Assembly (NCBI RefSeq): GCF_040115645.1
Contig: NC_089561.1
Coordinates: 1,860,001-1,924,000 of the forward strand
Direction of reading: 5' to 3'
Length of the DNA: 64,000 bases
Origin: Euwallacea fornicatus
Taxonomy: Eukaryota > Arthropoda > Insecta > Coleoptera > Curculionidae
A program made the position numbers and the translations under genes. The notes beneath the pieces were generated by a model. It made no database searches and had not been told where the DNA came from. It saw only the letters and a program-made list of their open reading frames with translations. This document shows positions 1-11,803 of this stretch, in pieces. How positions within the stretch are numbered: the stretch's first letter is position 1; each line of letters opens with the position of its first letter.

Positions 1-1483
1 TTATCTTCAAAAAGATGTTTGATATGATGGTAGGAAATAAGCCTTCCTTCTCTAGTATTGAACTCCTCAGGATCATTCCAATCATAAATCATTTCATCAC
101 CAGTGGGAGTTCTGTAATGCTTCAGTTTGTAGCGCAAGGCGTGATAGTGCGACACAAACAGAGAATTGTAGTTCCTCCCTCTCTTTTCCTCAACTGCAGA
201 CCTGATTTAGACTTTCGAGTTTAACTTGGCCCAAAAAAACTTACTGGCACTCTGACCCATCCACCATTCATTTAATAGATCCGTATTGGGCTCAAAAGGA
301 GCCACAGCCTCTTCTGCGTCTTCAAACTCTTTGGATAAAGGAAAAACCTCTTTACTGCCAAACAACTCATTGACTTCTTCTCGATCAACATCAAAAATGT
401 ATAATCCATTAGATAAAGAAGAGCCAGCCTCTGACTCCTCCAACAAAACCTTCTTCCTTTTCCCACGGTTTAATCGTTCTTCTAGTCGTGCCATTTCCTC
501 TTTCCTAGCTTCTTGTTGGTCACTAAAAAAAGACTGTTTTAGTGGCATAAAGCAGTTATAATATGAAATTTACCTATCGGTGCAATATTTAGCAGCCCTC
601 TGGTCATATTTAACCATGCGAGTGTGAAACTGCAATAATTCTTCCCACAACTTGTCTACCATTTTTGAGTAGTACTGTCCACAACACTGCAACAAAAGCG
701 CATCCTCATTGAAATTCATTTGGAATATTCCATTGGCCAGGAAGGTGGATTGTTCCTTTGTGAGTTGAAAAAACTGGTCCAAAACCTGATGAGCAAAAAT
801 TGATCATGAAGTGATGTTAAGTTTAATTTCAACATAAAAACAAAACGAGATATGAAGTAATGATGATGAAACGGATATGTCTGATAAGACACACCAGAAT
901 ATTGTTATCAAATACCAAATATTTTGGTTAAATGGATTAAGTATTTCTTTTTAAGACAAGAAAGGATCTTTTAAAATTTCTATATCTCCAATTTTAGAAA
1001 AAAATCATTCTTATTCCATATTTACCAGAATATTGTCTTTTTTTTTTAATTTATTTTTTGTGTTGTTTATTCCAAGTGGTATTTCTTACTGTTAAGTTTC
1101 TCATTATGTACCTGAGGCTTGCCTCTTGTGCAAGCATGGATAACCAAATATCATCCATACTTACTGAACAAGAAGTTGAACATCAGTTTTTTTTGAAGTG
1201 GCTAGTTTTATATCAGTTAGGAGCTACATCTGTAGCTTTACGCCTTAACATCAATGCTGTTTCCAAATATTAATCAATAATCATAAAATAATAACATTGT
1301 TCTTTAAACCAGTATAACATACATTAAAACTATTAATAAAGTGAAAGTGTGGATAACATTAAGGTTTACCTTTCCTAAGGTATCATCAATATCTGGCTTC
1401 TTCATTTTCTGTTCGAGTAACTTTATCAACCCTGTCTTGGGAGACCTGAAGTCCAAAAGGATCATTTCGTCCTCTTCATCCAT
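1..1483 (-). CDS. NCAPH2: Condensin-2 complex subunit H2 (5' part; runs off the left edge)
   Basis: Kleisin subunit of condensin II, which bridges the SMC2/SMC4 heads and compacts mitotic chromosomes; Drosophila Cap-H2 also acts in homologue unpairing. Four coding exons on the minus strand close in phase: 1483-1370, 785-574, 522-245 and 193 to beyond base 1. The N-terminal block MNFNEDALLLQ...YYSK aligns by eye with human NCAPH2 (MNFIEAALLIQ...VYSK), and the start has the expected LIKLLEQ-type lead-in. Exon 3 is acidic and exon 4 (SLFVSHYHALRYKLKHYR) matches the middle region of the family. The intron between exons 3 and 4 is only 51 nt. The ATG at 1483 opens MDEEDEMILLD. The C-terminal winged-helix domain lies outside the window. 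Family recalled from memory, not searched. Confidence 0.75.
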
Positions 1484-2159
1484 GTTCGGGTTTCAGACTC
1501 TCGTATTCTCTTCAATAAATCTCTCGAAACGCTGATGTGAAAAGTGATTTGGCTATAGCGTCCCTACACAACACTTTTGAAATACAAGAGTTGTCACTAA
1601 ATATTGTTATTTACGCGGTTGTGGGGAGAACGAGGGTGAGTCACTAAGTTAAAAAACACATTCGAGGATGCAGTTAAGCGCCGAATTGATATTTCATGTT
1701 TTTTCTCATTAAAATCTTTTGATATTGGTAATTTTGGCAATAAAAATTCACCGGAAGGTACTAAACAGGCCATAACGATGACTATAACAGAAGACGCAAA
1801 TGTATTAAAAAAAAAATGACGATAAATGTCGTACGTCAAAAAGACTCGTCATAATAAGAATAAGGATAAGGATATTTTAATATGCTATGTGGGATAGAGA
1901 AGGATATGGTTTTTCTGCAAGAGAGGGCGCCCAGGGCAATGATTCTAAAACGTAGATTCTCACTTGTTATTTGTTGTATGCCTTCTCGCTTGCATGTGTC
2001 TTTGTCTGATTTTCTGACTTTGTCTCTATCCTGCCCTGTCAGTTTTGGTTTTGGGTGCAGATTGGCTGGAGTGCGTGACTTTATTTCCTAAATAAATCGA
2101 ATGTAAACCGATAATTTTCAAGAAAACACATTTCTTTTTGTGCCAACAAAACGTTGAAA
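1484..2159. promoter_or_regulatory. Divergent intergenic region between NCAPH2 and the tetraspanin
   Basis: This 676-base gap separates the start codons of two genes transcribed away from each other, so it should hold both promoters and 5' UTRs. I see no convincing coding sequence and no certain TATA box or initiator. Short open frames here look random in composition. Confidence 0.4.
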
Positions 2160-3825
2160 ATGGGCTGCTACTCGTGTATGAAATTCCTGTTCGTTTTCCT
2201 CAACATCATCTTCCTGGTAAGTGGCCCAGATTTAAAGGGCGCCAGAGGCCATTTTGCCTGCACATTAGAACTGTTTGGATCGATAAAACTGCATGCCAAT
2301 GTTTACCCTTAAATAGTTAATTAGAGCTCAATTAATCGAATACAAATAAATCCACTCTGGCAAAAATATATCATTAAATTCTACACCAAATAATAACTTG
2401 GATTAAAGGGCTTGAAAAAAAATATTATTGCAGGTCCATTCCCCTCAGAATAGAAATCAAGGGAAAATAAATAAAGGTCTCATTCATTTTTAAGCAGTTC
2501 ATTGTGCCCACGTTTTGAGTCACATTGATATTAATAGACTGTTGTCTGATACAACATGTATGTGTTATGAAAATCTCAAGTAGGTATTTTAATGAGATGC
2601 ATATGGTAGATCTGCATTCTTATATTGAAATCTTAACAAATCTTCCCTCACTCCCCACTGACCGTTTTGCAAAATTGAGAATAACAATTATTCTCCTACT
2701 GCCTGTCCCTCATAATGCTCTAATGAATTATTTTGGTTGGAAGAGCAGAACAGTGGCAGGATTAACAGTTTGGAAACAAAATCCTCAGAGAATGTACATT
2801 TAAATCTTGAAAAGAGCCTTGGAAAGATACAGCGTTTTAATTTACTGCCAGAGTAGAATTTTTTGCATGTGATAATACCCCTTCAAAATGCACCTCTAAA
2901 TCTGAAAGTGAAGCAATTCAGACATATTTGGAAAACACTCCGAATAGAGACTTACATATTCCTCAAAACCCTTTAATTGGAATGTTTCTTATGCAGATAT
3001 TTGGGATTACTGGTGTTGGCCTGATAGTATGGATCCTGCTGGACCGAACTATTCCTCTTCATTTTGCTCAAGAGCAAGGTGATTTTACAATTGCAGCTGT
3101 CATTTACTTGATAGTCGCCATAATGCTGATATTGCTTTCGATACTGGGGATTTACAGTGTCACTAAAGAAGTAAGATGGGCAGTTGTTGTGGTAAGTCCA
3201 TTCTGGGGGCTGCACTACAAGGAAAAATAGTAAATTAAAAATTTGTAGTCTTTCTCATTGCTTTTGATTGTAATTGTGGTGGAAGTGGCCTCAGGGATCT
3301 GGATTTGGGTAAATAGGGAACCTCTGAGCGAGTTTACTCGTACAAACGTGAAAGACACAGTTCAGGAGTCTTACGACAAAAACAAAAGTATAAAGGAAAT
3401 TTTCGATACCATTCAGTCCAAGGTAATAACAGTTGATTGTTTGAGAATGAGTGGGCAATTAAGGAGGATTTCAGATGCAATGTTGCGGTGCCGACAGCCC
3501 AATTGATTGGTCTCGAAACAGAGATATTAACTTGGGTGTCGTTTCTAAGCCGACTAAGTACACTATTCCGCAGAGCTGCTGCCGCGAGAGCATTATCGAG
3601 TCTCGATGTTTTAAAGCTACCACTGACATCAAAATGGGAGAAAAACCTGATATTAGCATCATATACGACAAGGGATGCTACATTTTAATAAAAGAGAAGG
3701 TGATGAGCAGCCTTCCAATTATACTCGCGGTCTTCGGGTCTATTGTTGGAATTAAGATTCTGGGTCTTTTGATTGGGCTTATTCTTGCCTTTTCTATGAA
3801 TCGATCTGATCGCTACAAAGCTTAA
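2160..3825 (+). CDS. Tetraspanin
   Basis: Four-pass membrane protein that organises membrane microdomains with integrins and other partners. Exons 2160-2216, 2997-3191, 3249-3422 and 3475-3825 are all in phase 0 and give 258 aa. Exon 1 is the typical N-terminus (MGCYSCMKFLFVFLNIIFL), entering TM1. Exon 2 completes TM1 (IFGITGVGLIVWIL) and holds TM2 (AAVIYLIVAIMLILLSILGIY). Exon 3 holds TM3 and the start of the large extracellular loop. Exon 4 begins with the diagnostic CCG (residues 145-147), followed by PQSCC and further loop cysteines, then TM4 and a short tail ending RYKA. I cannot assign the tetraspanin subfamily. Intron 1 is 780 nt; the others are short. Confidence 0.9.
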
Positions 3826-4691
3826 GCCACTTTGGATTTTTAAATCTAATCAAGTACCTTTGCTCTCTTTAAGAGTTTCCTACCAAAAAGAAGAAGATAT
3901 TTATGGGTCTTGAAAGATTTTATTTACTTGTGTAATTTTTAGCATTCTACTTCTTGTTTTGTGAATTTTACTGGTGCTCTCTTTAAGAATCTCCATGATT
4001 GTGTTCAACAAAAAAAAGCCAAAACAACCAAAAAAATCCATTCTTGGAATGGAATAATGTAATTTTTAGTTGTCCAGAGACACTCAAACAATCCAATTTA
4101 ATGTAAGTTGCTTTAAGGTTTAAAATATGTAGATACAAGTGACGCTGCTGTGTCCATGATACGTCACAATGACTTTTCATTATGTGTCCAACCATAAACC
4201 ACCACCCGAAGGAGGTACTTAGACACTTCTCATGTGCCATATATTTATTCTGCTTACGAGATATTAATACGTATTTTTAGACTGACTATTCGAGCCAAAT
4301 AGATGTTTAGTAGGGTGATGAACCGTTTAGGAATGTGTCAAAGTTAAAAAACATACATAAAATTACAGGACAGTTAATCACGACTAAGTACTACAAAATA
4401 AGCTCAAATCAAGCAATAGACGTCACTACTCGCATCGCTTTTGACTGACTTATTTACAAGACTAATTTCGTTGCTTTAATAACACTTTTTAAAAATAATT
4501 TAAGGGCATAATTATGAATCTAGACGTTGCCAATAAAAACCATTATTTGTATAGATCTGAAGACCTTTTGTTCCCTGACACTAAAGGGATTATAATTAGT
4601 CAAAATGTGTTCTCGTTTATTACTGTTTTATAGTATGGTAGTGTTACCTGTGTAGTACTTAAACGTCGCGATTTGCGACGAGGTATTGATG

Positions 4692-4746
4692 TAATCATGA
4701 GATTAAACGGGGACAATCCTAACTTTCAAAATCAATCTCATGATTA
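4692..4746. repeat. Perfect 13-bp inverted repeat (hairpin)
   Basis: TAATCATGAGATT at 4692-4704 is exactly complementary to AATCTCATGATTA at 4734-4746, with a 29-base spacer. A smaller perfect 6-bp stem (CGTCGC/GCGACG) lies just upstream near 4665-4681. The stem is too short for a standard microRNA precursor. No flanking gene explains it. Confidence 0.5.
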
Positions 4747-6810
4747 TCTTAGTTGTAGTAAGTTTAGAGTACGTGTTCTATTAACGTATGAGATAACAAA
4801 AACTGCACTAGTGCTATTATCATAAGCATCACAGAAAGATCATAATAATAGTAACTAAATTAGCATAGAAGGATGCTTATTGTGCCATCACTGCGTTTAG
4901 CACAAAAGGATATGAATCCCTGCTGTATAAAAAGATATTCGCTTTCAATGCCTTTTCCGATTAAATAGCCAAGACAAATACGTCGGTTACTGAAGGAAGA
5001 GGGCTGGCATAGAATGTAGTCATGCATTAATGAGTTTTTATTAGTGTTTGTGCTATAAAGTTTATTAAGAGAAATAATTATTGTTAATGAAGAAACGCAG
5101 ATTTCTATCTATTAAAGAAAAACATCTTAAACTATTAAAATCCACAAACGTTCGACACACAACTAAGTGTGTTGGTGCTCATAACAGTCTCCCTAGAAAT
5201 CTGTAATTTTCTCCCGATAATATTAATAATGTAAAAGTAGAAACATATTAGCTCTTGATGTACCTTAATAAGCTATTTATCTACCAGAGAAAAGAACTGG
5301 TATTCAGTAGAGTCATCTATATTTTATACCTATATTTTATGAACTACTTTACGAAATTATTATAAAAATGTTACCAACATAATCAGCATGGTGCATCATT
5401 ATTAAGTGGTTGTGATCAGAGTCACGTGGAACTAATCAAAACTGATCGATATATAGAGAGAGAAGAGCCCTATATTTTTTGACGGAGCATGTTAATAAGT
5501 ACGTTTTCCATAATCATTTTGTCTTCGTTTCTTTACTTACCTGGAATGTTGCATTTAATTTTATATTTGTTTAAAATAATATTACTAAGTATTTCATGTT
5601 CGTAAAATAAAATAAATGGTATGAAAAGTTGTTGTTTAATTATTAATCACCACTTTAAATAGCAGTTTTATGTGTTCATCACGTGAATAAGATATCGATG
5701 TGGGCAGAGCTAACCAAACTGGTATAAATGCATTACAAAAGTTGATGATTTATGTGTTAAAAGTACTTGGTTACATAGCGCTATCATAACTGCACAACCG
5801 ACAAACCCAAGTATCCTTTGGACCAATATTTGGCAGTCGCAAACTTGGCCTTACAATAGAAATTTTAATTTAAACGCTAATATATTTTCTATCAGATTTA
5901 TGTAGTCAGAACATGTGGCAGTTCAGTAAATAAATGAACATTATAGGTTGCGCTTATGTAATTTTAATTAACAGCCGCAAAGAGTGATAAATTTAATCGG
6001 AGGAAATGTATTGTCGGGAATTTAAGGTAGGAATTTTTTATTTTTCACCCACCGGTGTTTAGATAATTTATTAATAATTATAACTATAAATCAATAGTTG
6101 TTAATTAATGAAAAAAATCGTAAGCTCCTTTAATGACTAATCAAACCGCATGAAGTCTCCGAGGCAAACTTAGCCAATATTGAAATGATTTGTTTTTTCG
6201 CTTGTATTTCGAATCACCTACGTTTGACTATTTTCATACGTGTATCACAATTTGACTCCGTATACACGGATTAAGGTCGTTCATGTAGGCACTTTTGATA
6301 CATGTCTCCTGAAGGTCAAATATATCAAGGTTTTGATAATTTTTTAACAAACAATCTAATTTCCGTGTAAATGTATGAAATCAGAGTCGACTAATGAAGA
6401 GCAACGTTTCCATTACCGTGAAAGTTATCTTTTCGTAAAAGTTACAAACATGTTGATATGTATATTGATTGTCAGACCCCGCTTTTTCAAACTCCCGGTA
6501 ACTTTGCCTGTAAAACAATTTCTGTGGAAAAGAAGAAATCTCGCTCTGATTTGATTTTGTCGTTTCTATGGCTATTTAACAAAGTTGCTACTTTCAAGTA
6601 TCGCGACCCTTAAATGACCACTGTCACAAAAACCATCTATTTTTCATTGACCATCGCCAATTAAAACCCTCATTTACAAGCTTGTTTTTTTTTTGCAAAA
6701 ATCAATAGCTAAAGGTCACAAGCCATAGGGCTTCTCTTGCAAATTCCCGCGCATGTCCAGCGCCCTATTCCATTGAAAATTTCCACACTCTCCATTAACT
6801 GGGTCAGTAA

Positions 6811-6847
6811 TGTCACGAAAGCGTGACACAGTCGTGTCACTGTGACA
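6811..6847. promoter_or_regulatory. Clustered TGTCAC/GTGACA inverted repeats upstream of the PAQR gene
   Basis: Within 37 bases there are two adjacent inverted repeats, TGTCACG-4 nt-CGTGACA and TGTCAC-T-GTGACA, about 95 bases upstream of the PAQR start codon. TGTCA/TGACA is the core recognised by TALE homeodomain factors (Homothorax/Meis type), and palindromic forms can suit bZIP or nuclear-receptor dimers. The position suggests a proximal promoter element. The factor is unknown. Confidence 0.35.
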
Positions 6848-6941
6848 ATACTTTAATTTTAGGTATTTCTTCTTCAGAGTTTATGTTTTTGCCAAGAGAT
6901 AATGTAGAGAAATTCCAGTCTTCCCTCGTAACTTATTAACA

Positions 6942-8017
6942 ATGATGGACGAAATAGCGCGACTAAGGCTGAAGTCTCCTCTGGAGATTTTAAAGCCTGA
7001 GGAGAATGGGGTCGCGAAGAGCCCTCAACAAAACACAAAAGCGAAGAAGCTGCTTCATTTAATGGAGATGCCTGATCATCTACAGTTTAACCCCTATATT
7101 TTGAACGGTTACCGCCCCCTGCAGCCCCCTTTGGGGTGCGTTAGAAGCCTTTTCCAATTGCATAATGAAACTGTAAATATTATTACTCATGGTAAGAGGC
7201 CAGCAATGTGACCTACAAGCTGGGAAAGCAAATATTTTTCCAGCCATACCCATATTCTATATTATTCTAACAGTACCAGACGTGCTTCCATGGCATTCCA
7301 AAGAGCTGACGTTCCTGGCTTGGTGTCATATAGCTGGAATTTTATGCCCGTGGTTGGGCAGCTTCGTCTACCACGTCTTCATGAACCTGGATTATGGGCC
7401 CATGGCCTATTACGTGTTGCTGCAGATTGATATGCTCGGCATATGGACTAGTCAGAGCATCGGTAAATTAAAGTTACTTGTTAAGTTTTGCAGTTGTGAG
7501 GTTTTTGAGGGAATATTTCAGGTGCTCTTCCGTTTGTTTTTGCAACTACTAAATGCCTTCCAATAGTGATCAGATGGTCACTCATAATATTTTATTGTAC
7601 GCTCTCCATTTGGGGCTTATACAAGGCGATGATTGCCTGGTCTCCCTGGGAAAGACGTTTGTGCTTTCTCCTTCCATTTTTAAACAGAATAGGTCTGTGG
7701 TTTTTAAGAATTAATAAAGCTGGAGGTGGTGACCCTACCGCCTTCGTGCACGTGATATTGCAGGTGAAACTATCACGGTCGATTTAGTTATTTGCAGGAA
7801 AGTTTTAACACGTTTTTCTAACACATAGGATGTGGTGTCCATTCTTGGAGGTTGTATAGGGGCGGTTCATATTCCAGAAAAATGGTTTCCAGGATCCGTG
7901 GATATGGTCCTCAATTCCCATAATATAATGCATGTTTTGGTGGTCGCGGCAGTGTGGAGCATGCACCAAGCCACTGCCTTGGATTTGCATTGGATGGCGA
8001 GGCATCAGTGCAATTAA
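6942..8017 (+). CDS. PAQR-family (progestin and adipoQ receptor) membrane protein, PAQR4-like
   Basis: Seven-pass membrane protein of the CREST/PAQR superfamily, whose members are thought to be zinc-dependent hydrolases such as ceramidases. Exons 6942-7191, 7244-7462, 7522-7763 and 7829-8017 give 299 aa with matching phases; the first two introns are only 52 and 59 nt. Motifs seen: LQFNPYILNGYRP and LFQLHNETVNIITHG near the N-terminus, where the PAQR motif is E...N..TH; GSFVYHVFM, whose S-x3-H is a predicted zinc ligand; and SHNIMH near the C-terminus, whose H-x3-H supplies the other ligands. The GCVRSLFQLHNE wording is closer to human PAQR4 than to the adiponectin receptors. The ATG at 6942 opens MMDEIARLRLK. 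Confidence 0.88.
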
Positions 8018-9101
8018 TTGTGTGTAATAATTATCGTAATGAGTCGGAAAACAGTTGTTGGTGCAGTATAATAATAAATTATTAATGATAAAATAGCGGT
8101 CTTTAGCGCAGCTACACCTTTGATAATTTGTCAGGAGATGGTGGTAAGGGCTAGTTTTAGCCAAAAATAATGATTTAAAAAATTTTCGCTTCCAATCAAA
8201 TGCAGTTAGAACCAATTTAGTAACCTTAAATATATGAGGTAGTAAGTTCTTAGTACCTTTGTATAGTCAACCATCAGCTAGTTATTTAATTATAGTAATA
8301 ATAGCACTGTGATGTAGAAAGTAGCAATCTAATTTCAAACAGTTTACACTAAATTTATTAATAAATTTTCAGAGTACAAATCTGTATACTTAATGATTGT
8401 TGTTAACTAGCCGCATGATTCATCGTCTACCATTGTAGAAAATTTGTAGCTATTTGTGATTCTCTAGTAGGAAGGTTTTAGGAATTTCCGTCAATTTTGC
8501 AAGCAAAATAAGAAATCGCTTCTGTATGTGCACGCACACGCGATTAAGGTCTTTGTATAGTTGCGAGAAAAGGTAGCATATCGACTTAAGAAATACTCAT
8601 ATACTGTGATCTTGAGATATCATCATATTATACTTGAATAGATTATATGCTCTGATACCCTAATGGTGAAGCTCATTTTCCCCTATTCTCATTCGTATTT
8701 GAACGAAAATGGCATTCGATTGTGCCAAATTTTCTAGTCCACTTGGCGATTCTCGGTAATTGGCTTATTGACGAATGTACCGGTTTGTCTACATCAAACG
8801 GAATAAATCTTTTATCACTAATAAGAAACGTACAGAGTACCCTAAAATTAGGCACGTCGAAACATTGGGATTATACATTACTTAGCAAAAACGATAAGAA
8901 CAAAATACGCTTTATTTCATAAACACATCACATTTTCAATATCAACCTATGATTTTGCCTCAATTCTTAGTAGACTAATCAATGTAAATATCGTCGAAGA
9001 GTACTAAATTTCGGTTATCTAAAAGTATCTAACTTGAAGTGTGACTAGCACTATTGACTCTTCTTATTAATCTGAACGAATATAAAAATATATATGTATA
9101 T
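8018..9101. other. Intergenic region between convergent PAQR-like and FBXO9 genes
   Basis: This interval lies between the stop codons of two convergent genes, so its two ends are 3' UTRs. Open frames at about 8670-8920 occur on both strands over the same bases and look random. I see no repeat, RNA gene or transposase. Confidence 0.5.
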
Positions 9102-10863
9102 TCAAGCTAATGGTTGCTCGGATTCCGATGTAAAACTTTTCACCCAGGAAAACATCAGGGGGGGAAAACGGTTAGTTCTAAGGTCGAAGTTGCACAAGCT
9201 CTCTTGTCCTTGCTTAGTCCTTGTGAACACAGAGTACTGAGACCAGGCCAGTACGACGTTTCTCCGGTTTTTATGATTTCTTATACTCAATTCCTTTGCA
9301 AAAATGTTTAAATATTGCATAATAAACACTTTAATAATTGAGTTTTTACCATATGGAAAGTTTGCTCAGAATCGGAATTATCAACCTCCCTCCTTCTGCC
9401 CCCTCTCTTAAAGTTGGTTTGGAGGGCTTTAGGAGACTCCTGCCTATGAATCACCAGAGTGACCTAGCAAATAACATCCGTTGAATTTGAAAGTGGCCTG
9501 GCCATCACCAATAACCTACTTTATCATCCTTTAATCGGTAATACCCCGTCATGATGGGTGGCCTAGGATTTATCAATTTCATCTGATTCACGCACTGCTG
9601 CGGGTCATCAGCGGACGTCAACATTAAGACAGTTCCATCGCTGAAAAACCGTAAATATCGGTAGTACGTAATGGAATGCCAAGGTCTATAAAACTGATCC
9701 TGAAAACTGTTTTCTCCATATCTAACATAAGTGGTTTTGTTAATGTAACAGCCGTTAAAGTTCAATCTGGGACGGTCTATGAACATATCACGCCACGATG
9801 CGTAAGACCCCGGTGTTGAACCGCACGCAAGTCCCCAAATTCTAAAATATAGTATGTCAGTTTTTGCTACTTTTGCAGGAGACTAAAAGAGACCTTAAAC
9901 ACGCCATTTTCCATATTTCGGGGTCACGCGAACATACGTAAAAACCGCGGCAGACTGAACCAAACATTTCAAGCGACCGCAAATCCAAGTCGGACGAGAC
10001 CAACCATTTTACGATGTAATTCAATACTTCCAAGGGCAGAACTGAGATATGTGTGAACTGAAAAAATTTCTTGAAAAGGGCAATATTGAGGAAACGCATC
10101 TTCTTACATTTTGTTCTACTGCTGATACACACAAAGGTCCAGCCCTGGTCACTTTCCTTAAAATTACAGGCAAAAGCTGACCTTCCTCAATTGGCTGATT
10201 ATCATCGTCATCAGAAGAGTTACTACTACTCTCATCGTCTTCCTCACTCATAATATAATTTTTGCTTTTATCTAAATGTTCAGCGTCCACATCATCCGTC
10301 AGTTGCTTACTTTGATAATCAAGTTTATACTCAATGTCCGGCACAAGCTGCACTGCTTTACGGTAAAACTGAATGGCTTCAAATAACTTCCCAATTTTCT
10401 CTAATTCAATTCCTAACAATGCTATAATTCTATAGACTAGAAATTGTGGATGCAGAAACTTTACCATTGATGAAGTATTTCCTAGCAATGTCCTCTTTGG
10501 AAGGATTTTCAGAATGTGATTCCTCAGGAGAAAGTGCTTTAGATAGCTCGACTTTGGGACTTTGTATCTCTTCGTGCCACTTTACTCGAAATGAATTCAG
10601 CACATCTTCAACAGTGGATTGATCTATCCTCTAAAGAGCAATGCTAGATTGAACTAAGTAGCCCGTTTAATTATTTATTTATTTACGTCCTGACAAGTAT
10701 TGCTTGACGAAGATAGTTTATCTTGCAGCTCTCCTTCATTTTCAACTTCAGCTCCACTTGGAGACACGTTGGTCTCAATTGCCTTTTGTGGGATATTATC
10801 CTAGATTCCATATAGTCATTGTTTTATTACATCATCAAAATGTTTTTGCTAAACACTTACCAT
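9102..10863 (-). CDS. FBXO9: F-box only protein 9
   Basis: Substrate receptor of an SCF (SKP1-CUL1-F-box) ubiquitin ligase; human FBXO9 targets TEL2/TTI1 and acts in mTOR signalling. Seven coding exons close in phase to 419 aa: 10863-10861, 10800-10687, 10630-10465, 10412-10153, 10057-9894, 9841-9516 and 9328-9102. Exon 1 contributes only the ATG. Exon 4 carries the TPR-like block ELEKIGKLFEAIQFYRKAVQ followed by an acidic Ser/Asp stretch. Exon 5 is the F-box (HISVLPLEVLNYIVKWLVSS...CRGFYVCSRDPEIWK). Exon 6 holds WGLACGS and the DRPRLNFNGCY core. The last exon matches the human C-terminus (WSQYSVFTRTK...SFTSESEQPL). The donor of exon 6 (GTTATT) is weak, but the join restores the family's VFxx motif. 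Human FBXO9 is of similar length. Confidence 0.92.
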
Positions 10864-11803
10864 TTTTTAATAGCAATCGTAAATGTAATCGTTCCTTCTC
10901 AATTAATTAGAGTTATGCTAGTTCACGATCAGAAAATCTCACAACTTTTAAACACTTTTTGACAGGAGAATTAAGAATTATTCCGTTGGTATTAACGGCA
11001 AAAATTGCCATGTTTTCAAAGCGCAATACGCTTTATTTATGTTTTTTGACGAAAACGATCATATGGTGAAGAACAGATTAAGGACGATAAAAATATTGTT
11101 AGTTAAAGCGCCATCTTGTCAAATATAGCGAAAGCAAGGTTAAAAGTAAAAATACTACATTGACTTGAGTAGATGGCGCAGTAAACGTGGGATTAAGATT
11201 AGAGCATTCACCAAATCCTCGAAGATTGGTATTACACCAAAAAAGATACAGTACATAGTTAGGAACTAAAGAAACGCCTCCAAATCAAGATCGTACAAAA
11301 AAGTACAAACAAAACGTGTTATTTATCTTCGTAATGTAAGAACTTATGCGGAATAGCTTTCAACAATTTTTTGTTGAAAAACACCTCTACGAAGGGAAAA
11401 AGATTCTTACCTAAGCACATCTGACAGACAGTCGTTTGCACACTTCATTATTACTTAAAACGCGTTAATTTAGAAAGAAAAAACTATAATTCTCTTTTTA
11501 AATAATTAAATTATTCGGGTCTGGCTCAAGTGAACCATTTCTTGCTAGTTTGTTGATTTCCGATCGTCAAGTGTTAACAATCTATCGTCAATAAGTTATC
11601 TGATGACGCGTCGCGGCTCAGCGCCTATTACGAGTTTTGTCTTAATAATCGTCTGCCAGAGCAATGTGGGAGAACAGGGGTTAGTTTCTTTTAAAATTTT
11701 TCGCTTGATTGAAAGTTTAATCAAAACTCAAATATAACAAAAACAACCAGAAATGCTTATTTACGTATAACTAATTTGATTTGTGGTTATAAAAAAAATC
11801 ATT
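10864..11803. other. FBXO9 upstream region / 3' flank of MRPL2
   Basis: The gap holds the FBXO9 promoter and 5' UTR near its left end and the MRPL2 3' flank at its right end. No coding sequence, repeat or RNA gene is recognisable. Confidence 0.45.

Larger units (their letters stand above)
3826..6941. other. 3.1 kb AT-rich stretch with no gene seen
   Basis: No open frame here resembles a known protein on either strand, and I see no transposase, tRNA or tandem array. It may hold regulatory DNA for the PAQR gene, old decayed repeats or a non-coding transcript. Two structured spots are reported separately: a 13-bp inverted repeat at 4692-4746 and a TGTCA/TGACA cluster at 6811-6847. Confidence 0.5.

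Noticed and set aside
4905..4913. Minus-strand ATATCCTTT
   Set aside because: Also isolated, with no gene on that strand here; treated as chance, unlike the tandem pair in SNRNP48.
5811..5819. Single GTATCCTTT, a perfect U12-type donor, on the plus strand
   Set aside because: It is an isolated 9-mer in gene-free DNA with no adjacent exon or branch-site motif; about one such match is expected by chance over both strands of the window.
7805..8215. 136-codon minus-strand frame over the PAQR last exon
   Set aside because: It is an antisense shadow of a well-matched exon.
8673..8922. Overlapping frames on both strands
   Set aside because: No family resemblance, no splice context, and mutually antisense; likely random.
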